Part shown: positions 34,972-41,801 of the stretch, piece after piece
How the letters are laid out: the number at the start of each line of letters is the position of its first letter
How positions within the stretch are numbered: position 1 is the first letter of the stretch
DNA from: Solobacterium sp.
GTDB lineage: Bacteria > Bacillota_I > Bacilli_A > Erysipelotrichales > Erysipelotrichaceae
Length of the DNA stretch: 64,000 bases
Assembly (NCBI GenBank): GCA_017941735.1
Contig: JAGAVW010000067.1
Span: 1 to 64,000, forward strand
Direction: 5' to 3'
The notes under the pieces: model-generated
What the model was told of the DNA's origin: nothing
Seen by the model: the letters and a program-made list of their open reading frames with translations, nothing else
Database searches by the model: none
Made by a program: the position numbers and the translations under genes

Positions 34972-36024
34972 ATGTCTGAAAAGAATGATGCACTAACAAT
35001 CGACAAAAGCTTTACTCCAGTTACGTATGATGAAAAATATATTTTAATGGTCAATAACTTGAAAAAGTATTTTCCCATTAAAAGTGGTATGATTGCGCGT
35101 ACAGTAGGTTATGTAAAAGCAGTAGATGGCGTAACCTTTAACTTGAAGCGTGGGACAACGATGGGACTTGTTGGAGAGTCTGGCTGTGGTAAGACGACAA
35201 CAGGACGTACCATTTTACGTCTTGCGGGTGATAAAACCGCAGGGCAAGTATTGTTTAACGGCCAAGAAGTCTATGATTTTTCCGCCAAGGAAATGCGTCA
35301 AAAACGTACGGAAATGCAGATCATTTTCCAAGATCCATTTTCTTCGCTACAACCACGTATGCCAGTCGGTGAAATCATTGGTGAAGCTGTTCGTGAACAC
35401 CATATTGTGCCAAATAGCGAATATGAAGATTATATTGAACGCGTCATGGATGAATGTGGTCTACAATCCTTCCAAAAAGATCGTTATCCACATGAATTCT
35501 CAGGTGGCCAACGGCAACGTATCTGTATTGCACGTGCGCTTGCCTTAGAGCCTGAATTTGTTGTATGTGATGAACCCGTCTCTGCATTAGACGTTTCGAT
35601 TCAAGCACAGATTATTAACTTATTAAAGGAACTACAAGAAAAGCGGAAGTTAACCTATTTGTTTATTTCACATGACTTATCTGTTGTCGAACATATTTCA
35701 GATACTGTCGGTGTCATGTATTTAGGAAATCTTGTGGAATATGGGCCAACGGATCGTATTTTCGATAATCCATTACACCCTTATACACAAGCACTCTTCT
35801 CTGCAATTCCAATTCCCGATCCAACAGCAAAGATGAATCGAATTGTACTAGAAGGAAGTATTCCTTCGCCAGCAAATCCTCCAAAGGGATGTAAGTTCCA
35901 TACGCGTTGTGCGAGATGTATGGAATGCTGCAAACATGAAGCACCAGTTCAAAAAGAAATTGAACCAGGACACTTTGTAGTATGCCACTTATTTGACAAC
36001 GAAAAAGACATCAATGAAAAATAA
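34972..36024 (+). CDS. Peptide ABC transporter ATPase, OppF type
   Basis: This 350-residue ATPase completes the second importer. It has Walker [10 protein letters not shown], signature [15 protein letters not shown] and Walker [16 protein letters not shown]. The C-terminal [19 protein letters not shown] is richer in cysteine than in OppF of the first system. Its end overlaps the following small membrane-protein gene by 11 bases. Confidence 0.9.
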   Translation: MSEKNDALTIDKSFTPVTYDEKYILMVNNLKKYFPIKSGMIARTVGYVKAVDGVTFNLKRGTTMGLVGESGCGKTTTGRTILRLAGDKTAGQVLFNGQEVYDFSAKEMRQKRTEMQIIFQDPFSSLQPRMPVGEIIGEAVREHHIVPNSEYEDYIERVMDECGLQSFQKDRYPHEFSGGQRQRICIARALALEPEFVVCDEPVSALDVSIQAQIINLLKELQEKRKLTYLFISHDLSVVEHISDTVGVMYLGNLVEYGPTDRIFDNPLHPYTQALFSAIPIPDPTAKMNRIVLEGSIPSPANPPKGCKFHTRCARCMECCKHEAPVQKEIEPGHFVVCHLFDNEKDINEK

Positions 36025-36292
36025 GCTTGAAGAATATGATGATGGCCATAGCATTGTCGATATGAGTGAGGTGGAGCGTCCCAATCTGTTACATTTTCGG
36101 CCTTCGAAAAAACAACAGATGGAACCAAGTACTCCAAATCGTCCTTGGGAGCAAACCTCCCTTACTGGGAAAGAACGCTTCTGGTATATTCTTGGAACTC
36201 TTAAAGCGGCACTTCTCATTGCCTTAGCTTATATTATTGGTCTAGGCAGTATCATCTTATTGTTAATTCTATTATCCAAATATGCATCCTAA
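36014..36292 (+). CDS. Small single-pass membrane protein with conserved-looking N-terminus
   Basis: This 92-residue protein starts at ATG 36014, inside the end of the OppF gene. The polar N-terminus YDDGHSIVDMSEVERP resembles the D-D-G-x-x-I-x-D-M-S motif I associate with uncharacterised small Firmicutes membrane proteins. Next come a Pro/Gln-rich linker and LTGKERFWYILGTLKAALLI, then one or two hydrophobic stretches to the end (ALAYIIGLGSIILLLILLSKY). Its function is unknown. Position suggests co-expression with the importer. It ends in a terminator. Confidence 0.65.
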   Translation: MKNKLEEYDDGHSIVDMSEVERPNLLHFRPSKKQQMEPSTPNRPWEQTSLTGKERFWYILGTLKAALLIALAYIIGLGSIILLLILLSKYAS

Positions 36293-36305
36293 GGGATGCA
36301 TTTTT
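36282..36305 (+). terminator. Terminator of the second importer operon
   Basis: TGCATCC-TAAG-GGATGCA with five T residues after it. The stem includes the last codons of the small membrane-protein gene. Confidence 0.85.
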
Positions 36306-36324
36306 ATTAGGGGATGCGTGGTTT

Positions 36325-36792
36325 TTGCGGAAGGTTAAAGGATATAGTAAATACACATACCAAACACGTTGCGATGAAGATTTTAGTCTTTCGCTTGGAG
36401 ATGAAACTGTTAAAATAGTATTGAACACGAAGGGAAGCCAAAAAGGGCTATCAAAGGACTTACAGGCATTTATTCAATATTTACGAACCAATGAAGTGGG
36501 ATCGACAAAGTTTATTGAAGACTTGGATGAAGCAGTAGAACAAGTGAAATCCAATCGCGAGTGGAGGGAACGCTATATGACATTAGAAGAAAAATACCAA
36601 GATTATCTTCAGTTAGGACAGGAAGAAGGAATCAAACTCGGTAGAGAAGTCGGAGAAAAAGAAGGTGCTAAACAAATGTTAGAACGGTTCATTTTCGCAA
36701 AACAAAAAGAAGGGTTATCCAAACAAGAAATCGAGAAGGAATTAAGAGGAGTCTTTGCGCTTTCAGATGAAGATATCAAACAATTGTTATAA
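36325..36792 (+). pseudogene. C-terminal remnant of an Rpn-family PD-(D/E)XK nuclease/transposase
   Basis: The 155 readable codons match only the C-terminal half of the Rpn/PDDEXK_2 proteins: YTYQTRCDEDFSLSLGDETVKIVLNTKG, then a charged region NREWRERYMTLEEKYQDYLQLGQEEGIKLGREVGEKEG. The N-terminal nuclease domain, with its PD-(D/E)XK residues, is absent and upstream sequence is the importer terminator. The only start is a poor TTG without ribosome site. This is a degraded copy of a multi-copy family. Confidence 0.75.
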
Positions 36793-36815
36793 AGAATGGG
36801 TCTCCATTCTTTTTT
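36791..36815 (+). terminator. Intrinsic terminator after the Rpn remnant
   Basis: AAAGAATGG-GTCT-CCATTCTTT followed by T residues. It overlaps the remnant's stop codon. Confidence 0.8.
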
Positions 36816-36828
36816 CGTATTCAGACAA

Positions 36829-36837
36829 TGTTATAAT
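36829..36837 (+). promoter_or_regulatory. Extended -10 promoter of the M42 peptidase gene
   Basis: TGT followed by a perfect TATAAT, 18 bases before the preferred ATG at 36856. The leader has AGAGGA. Confidence 0.6.
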
Positions 36838-36855
36838 CAAAAAAAGAGGAATGAA

Positions 36856-37914
36856 ATGATGAAAGAAAGTTTACGTATTCAAGAATTATCCAACGCATTT
36901 GGACCAAGTGGGTTGGAAGATGATGTCTTAAAAATTGTTCAAAAAGAAGTAAAGGAAATCCAATTGGAACGCGATAGTTTTAATAATCTAAGTGGCGTAT
37001 TAAATCCGAAGAATCATGGTCCTAAGATTATGTTTGATGCGCATATGGATGAAGTAGGTCTGATTGTCCAAGCTGTTAAGCCAAACGGGACGATGACTTT
37101 TTTACCCCTTGGAGGGCAAGCTGCCAGCAATTTTGTCAGTGCTTCTTATAAATTGAAGAATAAAAAGGGAGAGTATGTGCATGCGGTTGTGGCCAGTAAA
37201 CCACCACATTTCTTAAGTGAAATAGAGCGGAATGCAGCTCCACAAGTTTCCAATCTTGTTTTGGATTGTGGAAGTACAAGTAAAGAAGAAACAGAAAAGG
37301 AATATGCATTAGGAATTGCCTGCTTTGGTGTGCCAGATGTGGAATGTAAGTTTGATGAAAAGAAAGGCTTATTCTATGGGAAAGCTTTTGATGATCGAAT
37401 TGGGGTAGCAGCGCAAATTGAAGTGCTCAATCAATTAAGCAAGGCAAAATTACCATGTCAAATCCAAGCTTCTTTTTCCACACAAGAAGAAGTTGGCGAG
37501 CGTGGGGTATATGCGAATTATAAAAAACTACAACCTGATGTCCTTATTTGTTTTGAGGGCTGTCCTGCGGATGATACCTTCCAAGAACCTTGGCTCATCC
37601 AAGCAGGCTTACATAAAGGACCAATGTTAAGACATTTTGATGTCACCATGATAACGAATCCACGCTTCCAAGCATTTGCGCTTGATTTAGCGAAAAAGCA
37701 TCACATCCCTGTACAAGAAAGTGTACGTTCTGGTGGTGGAACAAATGCGGGAAGAATTCATATGGAAGGTGTGCCATCGATTGTGATTGGTGTACCAGTA
37801 CGCTATATCCATTCGAATTATAGTTATTGTGCTTTGGATGATTATCAAGCAGCTGTCCAATTAGGAGTTACCTTAGCAAAGCATTTAACAAAAGAAGTGA
37901 TTCAGCAGTTTTAA
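36856..37914 (+). CDS. M42 family glutamyl/leucyl aminopeptidase
   Basis: This 352-residue cytosolic metallo-aminopeptidase belongs to the M42 (PepA/FrvX) family, which forms large tetrahedral particles. Metal-site motifs in order: FDAHMDEVGLIV (His, Asp), GKAFDDRIGVAAQIEVL (bridging Asp), SFSTQEEVGERGVY (catalytic and metal Glu), and VPVRYIHSNYS (His). The start is set at ATG 36856 (or the adjacent 36859), preceded by AGAGGA; the frame is open further upstream but crosses the -10 box. It is followed by an S9 peptidase in the same transcript. Confidence 0.92.
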   Translation: MMKESLRIQELSNAFGPSGLEDDVLKIVQKEVKEIQLERDSFNNLSGVLNPKNHGPKIMFDAHMDEVGLIVQAVKPNGTMTFLPLGGQAASNFVSASYKLKNKKGEYVHAVVASKPPHFLSEIERNAAPQVSNLVLDCGSTSKEETEKEYALGIACFGVPDVECKFDEKKGLFYGKAFDDRIGVAAQIEVLNQLSKAKLPCQIQASFSTQEEVGERGVYANYKKLQPDVLICFEGCPADDTFQEPWLIQAGLHKGPMLRHFDVTMITNPRFQAFALDLAKKHHIPVQESVRSGGGTNAGRIHMEGVPSIVIGVPVRYIHSNYSYCALDDYQAAVQLGVTLAKHLTKEVIQQF

Positions 37915-37926
37915 GGAGGTATTAGA

Positions 37927-39855
37927 ATGAGACAAATTGCACTGGATTTAATGAAAGAATATAAGTATTTATCAAACTTATTATCTTGGAAGGGGAAGCT
38001 GTTGTTTACAGAGACCAAAGCAGATATCGAAAACAACGACTATCTTCAAACATTACATCTTTTAGATCCTAACACCAAAGAAGAAAAACCAATTGGTGCC
38101 CAACAAAAACGCATTCCTGCATTTAAGGTAGGGGATGAGGTATTGGTGATTGAAAAGACGGATTCCAAATTGGTGGAAACCAAGTTTATGAAACTGCTTG
38201 AAGATGGTTCAAAAGAAGAAGCCTTTACACTTCCTTTAGCAGTGGATTCCTTGCGTGCTTTAAACGAATCTTATTATGTCGTAGAAGCAACCATTCAAAA
38301 AGATTGCCCAGATTATCACTTACTTAGTGAAGATGAGAAAAAAGCTTATCATGATTCAAAAAAGAAAGAAGAAGACTATTTGATTTTAGATGAATATCCA
38401 TTCTTCTTTAATGGGGCAGGGTTTATTAATGGAACGCGTACTGCCTTATTCCTAGTAGACCGTAATACGCTTGCGATTACTCGCATTGGTAATCCAACAT
38501 TAAACATCGAATCTTTAGAAGTCGATGGAGATAAAATCTATTTTGTAGGAAATGATTATGAATCCATGAAGACGATGTTTGCGAATATTTATTGTTATGA
38601 TGCAAATACGAAACAATTAGAAGAACTATATCATAATGAATCCGCATTTATCTCACGTGTAATTGTGGCGCATCATAAGCCTTATGCATTAGCAGCTTTT
38701 GACACTTGTATTTCTGGTCAATCCTTCTATGAAGTAAAAGACAAGGACCTTGTGTTAGTCGCAAAAACAGAATGGATGTTTTATAACTCGGTTGGAAGTG
38801 ATTGTCGCTATGGAAAGACGCATGGTGTCCTAGCACATGAAGGGGATGTATATCTGATCACGACCGATCAAGAACGCTCCATCGTTGTGAAATTTGATGG
38901 TAAGGAAGTAAGTGTTGTAACAGATGGAGAAGGTTCCGTTGATGATATGGCATTTGTTGGAAGTCAGTTATATACCATTGCGATGAAGAATATGAAACTT
39001 CAAGAAGTTTATCAAGCAGATGGTTTTGTACAACTCACAACGCTGAATGAAGAAGTTCTTCAAGATAAATATGTTGCGCAACCAGAACGGTTTACTTGTT
39101 TTAACGTGGATGAGATTGTAGGATGGGCATTAAAGCCAATTGATTTTGATGAAAATAAAACCTATCCAATGATTTTAGATATTCATGGAGGACCTAAAAC
39201 AGCTTATGGCGAAGTGTTCTATCATGAGATGCAATTATGGGCGTCTTTAGGCTATTTCGTTATCTTCTGTAATCCACATTGTTCTGATGGAAAAGGCGAT
39301 GCCTTTGCGAATTATATTAAACATTATGGCGCAACCGATTATGATGATATTATGGCGTTTGTGGATGAAGCACTGAAACGCTATCCACAAATTGACCCCA
39401 ATCGTTTAGCGGTAACAGGGGGCTCGTATGGCGGCTATATGACGAACTGGATCATCACCCATACCGACCGCTTCAAAGCTGCCGCAAGCCAACGTTCCAT
39501 TTCAAACCGTGTCGCTGACTTCTATTATTCCGATTATTCTTATGATACGACTTATGAAAATGGCATCCCGCTTGATGAAAAGGCAATCGAATTATTCTGG
39601 GAACGTTCGCCATTAAAGTATGTAGAAAATGCGGTTACGCCAACGCTATTCATCCAATCAACAGAAGACTATCGCTGTCCATTCCCGGAAGCAGTACAAC
39701 TCTTCTCTGCTTTGAAATGGAAGGGAGTCGAAACGAAAATCTGTGGCTTTAAAGGAGAGAACCATGAACTCTCACGTAGTGGGAAACCACTCCATCGTCT
39801 AAGAAGACTACAAGAGATTACAGATTGGTTAACCAAATACACAAAAGAAGCATAA
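37927..39855 (+). CDS. S9 family serine peptidase, paralogue of the 17092 gene
   Basis: This 642-residue prolyl-oligopeptidase/acylaminoacyl-peptidase protein resembles the one at 17092 along its length (both contain YFVxEATI-type propeller segments and ILDIHGGPK). Catalytic Ser500 is in GGSYGGYMTNW, Asp in FIQSTEDYRC and His in FKGENHELSR. CNPHCSDGKGDAF replaces CNPRGSDGRGNAF of the paralogue near the active-site cleft, a change that may alter specificity. It starts after AAGGAGG and ends in a terminator. Confidence 0.9.
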   Translation: MRQIALDLMKEYKYLSNLLSWKGKLLFTETKADIENNDYLQTLHLLDPNTKEEKPIGAQQKRIPAFKVGDEVLVIEKTDSKLVETKFMKLLEDGSKEEAFTLPLAVDSLRALNESYYVVEATIQKDCPDYHLLSEDEKKAYHDSKKKEEDYLILDEYPFFFNGAGFINGTRTALFLVDRNTLAITRIGNPTLNIESLEVDGDKIYFVGNDYESMKTMFANIYCYDANTKQLEELYHNESAFISRVIVAHHKPYALAAFDTCISGQSFYEVKDKDLVLVAKTEWMFYNSVGSDCRYGKTHGVLAHEGDVYLITTDQERSIVVKFDGKEVSVVTDGEGSVDDMAFVGSQLYTIAMKNMKLQEVYQADGFVQLTTLNEEVLQDKYVAQPERFTCFNVDEIVGWALKPIDFDENKTYPMILDIHGGPKTAYGEVFYHEMQLWASLGYFVIFCNPHCSDGKGDAFANYIKHYGATDYDDIMAFVDEALKRYPQIDPNRLAVTGGSYGGYMTNWIITHTDRFKAAASQRSISNRVADFYYSDYSYDTTYENGIPLDEKAIELFWERSPLKYVENAVTPTLFIQSTEDYRCPFPEAVQLFSALKWKGVETKICGFKGENHELSRSGKPLHRLRRLQEITDWLTKYTKEA

Positions 39856-39878
39856 ACGGATTCAAACGAATCCGTTTT
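39854..39878 (+). terminator. Terminator after the S9 peptidase gene
   Basis: AAACGGATTC-AAAC-GAATCCGTTT, a 10-bp perfect stem followed by TC. Confidence 0.8.
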
Positions 39879-39912
39879 CGTGTGTGAATCATTGCACAAA
39901 AAATAGGAAGAA

Positions 39913-39921
39913 TGGTATAAT
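39913..39921 (+). promoter_or_regulatory. Extended -10 promoter of sepF
   Basis: TGG followed by a perfect TATAAT, 24 bases before the ATG, with TGGAGG as ribosome site. Confidence 0.6.
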
Positions 39922-39945
39922 CACGTTTAGTGGAGGTAATGGAAC

Positions 39946-40365
39946 ATGGGATTGAAAGATAAACTTCTTGGCTTTGTCGCGCCAGTTGATGAAGATGAAG
40001 AATACGATGAAGTGGAAGAAATCGAGTACCGCGAAAGCGAGACCAAACCTATCAGTACTTATGAATCAACAAAAAACAGTAAAGTAAAAGCAAGCGTTGC
40101 TGCCGATACAAAGATGGTTTTATTTGAACCACGTACATTTGAAGAAGCAGAAGAAATCGCTATGCATTTAAAACAAAGAAGAGCGGCTGTTGTCAATTTA
40201 CATCGTCTCCAAAGAGACTATGCACAACGTACGATTGATTTCTTAGCAGGTGCTGTCTTTGCGTTAGATGGTAAGATTCAAAAGATTGGTCATAATGTCA
40301 TTCTTTGTTCACCAAGATCGATTGGTGTAGATGGCGAAATCTCACTAGAAAATGCAGACGAATAA
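39946..40365 (+). CDS. sepF: SepF cell-division protein
   Basis: SepF anchors FtsZ to the membrane and supports septum assembly in Gram-positives. This 139-residue copy has the short amphipathic N-terminus (MGLKDKLLGFV), an acidic variable linker and the SepF core: FEPRTFEEAEEIAMHLKQRRAAVVNL, RTIDFLAGAVFALDGKIQKIG and VILCSP. It overlaps ylmH by 14 bases, in the common sepF-ylmH-divIVA order. Confidence 0.95.
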   Translation: MGLKDKLLGFVAPVDEDEEYDEVEEIEYRESETKPISTYESTKNSKVKASVAADTKMVLFEPRTFEEAEEIAMHLKQRRAAVVNLHRLQRDYAQRTIDFLAGAVFALDGKIQKIGHNVILCSPRSIGVDGEISLENADE

Positions 40366-41089
40366 GCAAGATAGTATTCTTGTTCGTTTACGTGATTTAC
40401 AAAACCAAGCATTACGTACACACCGTCATCTCGAATCACATTTCTTAGAGGAAGCGGACCTGATGTTAGCGCAAAAGGAATTCCAATCCGACTCCTTAGT
40501 TCGCTTTGATGGTGGTTATGAAGGTGCACGAAAGAAAAAAGTCATTTTCCAAAGCGATGAGGAAGATGACTTTTCTGATATTGTATGTCTTTGGAGTGCA
40601 GTCGATCAACGTTTTCGAACCATTGGGCATCGCGATGTGTTAGGAAGTTTGATGGGCCTACAGATTGATCGTAATAGCTTTGGGGATTTTTGGATTGAAG
40701 ACAAGGATATTTATATTTATACGACAAATCAAATGGGGGATTTTCTAAGTACCCATTTAACAAGCATTGGCCGTCATTCGGTGGCATTTGAAAAGATTGA
40801 AGCCCATCCCATCCAACAATTTCAAACAAAACATCTTCAACTTGTCATTGCGAGTAATCGGATAGATGCGATTGTGGCTGCTTTAGCCCATGTCTCTCGT
40901 GCGAAAGCCAAAGAGATGATTCATAATGGATTCGTACAAATCAACCATATTCCGCTTGTTAAGGTGGATGAAGTGTGCAATAATAACTGTACGATTTCGA
41001 TTCGTAGAGTGGGTCGTTTTATTTATTTGGGGACGGCTCATAAAACAAAAAAAGATCGAATCGTCGCTGAATTTGAACAATTTATTTAG
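40352..41089 (+). CDS. ylmH: YlmH, S4-domain RNA-binding protein
   Basis: This 245-residue protein has the YlmH N-terminal region (RTHRHLESHFLEEADLMLAQ and VRFDGGYEGARKKKVIF) and a C-terminal S4 RNA-binding domain (ASNRIDAIVAALAHVSRAKAKEMIHNGFVQIN). YlmH homologues have been linked to 50S ribosome rescue. It is embedded in the division cluster and followed by divIVA after 14 bases. Confidence 0.9.
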   Translation: MQTNKQDSILVRLRDLQNQALRTHRHLESHFLEEADLMLAQKEFQSDSLVRFDGGYEGARKKKVIFQSDEEDDFSDIVCLWSAVDQRFRTIGHRDVLGSLMGLQIDRNSFGDFWIEDKDIYIYTTNQMGDFLSTHLTSIGRHSVAFEKIEAHPIQQFQTKHLQLVIASNRIDAIVAALAHVSRAKAKEMIHNGFVQINHIPLVKVDEVCNNNCTISIRRVGRFIYLGTAHKTKKDRIVAEFEQFI

Positions 41090-41103
41090 GAGGGAGTCGC
41101 GTA

Positions 41104-41586
41104 ATGAGTTCACCCAGACCGACATTTCGGGTAATGAAAAATGGATATGATCGCTTTGCGGTGGATGATGCAATTGAAAAATACGCTGCCCAAGTAGAGG
41201 ATTTGCAAAGTAAGTTGCGTGCCTATGAGCAACAATTAGAAAAAGTAAATGGGCAACTTGCACAAGCTAAACAACAATATCGAAGCCTAGAAAGTTCACT
41301 GGATGCGGAAAAACAAGCCGCTGAGAATATTGCCCGCTTGTCATTAAGAGAAGCAAATGAGATTATAGATACGGCTCAACAGAATGCCGATATGATTGTG
41401 CATCAAGCCCTAGTAACAGCAAGAGAAATCTTGTCTGAGTTATCGAGGTTATATGGGGATGCGAATGTGGTTAAAAAATCCACACGCGCAAAGCTAGAAG
41501 CCTTGATTCGTGAACTGGATGAATTCAAGCTTCCACGTTTACCAGATCTTACTTGGCTTAAAGAAGCAGAGAAAAAGTTGCGCTGA
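41104..41586 (+). CDS. divIVA: DivIVA septum/pole-site protein
   Basis: This 160-residue membrane-curvature-sensing coiled-coil protein has the N-terminal PTFRVMKNGYDRFAVDDAIEKY (DivIVA lipid-binding domain), followed by a long heptad-rich coiled coil from about residue 30 to 110 (VEDLQSKLRAYEQQLEKVNGQL). A C-terminal segment carries several prolines and leucines. The T-box leader of ileS begins just after its stop. Confidence 0.92.
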   Translation: MSSPRPTFRVMKNGYDRFAVDDAIEKYAAQVEDLQSKLRAYEQQLEKVNGQLAQAKQQYRSLESSLDAEKQAAENIARLSLREANEIIDTAQQNADMIVHQALVTAREILSELSRLYGDANVVKKSTRAKLEALIRELDEFKLPRLPDLTWLKEAEKKLR

Positions 41587-41589
41587 AGA

Positions 41590-41780
41590 GGACAGGTTGT
41601 TATGTAAGCCCTATAGAGAGTCTGTGGTTGGTGAAAACAGATGGAATTGCATAAACAAATATCACCTCGGAGCAAACGTCACTCCTGCGTTAAAGGAGAG
41701 AAAGAGGGCATAGAGAAAAGAATCTATGAACTAAGGTGGTACCGCGCATATGCGTCCTTAGCAATAGGGACGCTTTTTAT
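41590..41780 (+). promoter_or_regulatory. T-box leader (tRNA-Ile) of ileS
   Basis: The conserved T-box AAGGTGGTACCGCG is at 41733-41746. A terminator GCGTCC...GGACGC with a T tract follows at 41752-41778. Upstream is a stem I region whose ATC triplet (in AAATATCACC, near 41662) is a fitting isoleucine specifier. Uncharged tRNA-Ile would favour the antiterminator and ileS expression. The exact 5' limit is approximate. Confidence 0.9.
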
Positions 41781-41801
41781 TTGAAAGAAAGAGGGAAAAG
41801 T

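Noticed and set aside
36325..36792. The Rpn-like fragment as an intact small gene
   Set aside because: It lacks the nuclease domain and has only a poor TTG start without a ribosome site.
41736..41801. Longer IleRS start
   Set aside because: It would begin inside the T-box and its terminator; ATG 41802 has a ribosome site and the normal N-terminus.
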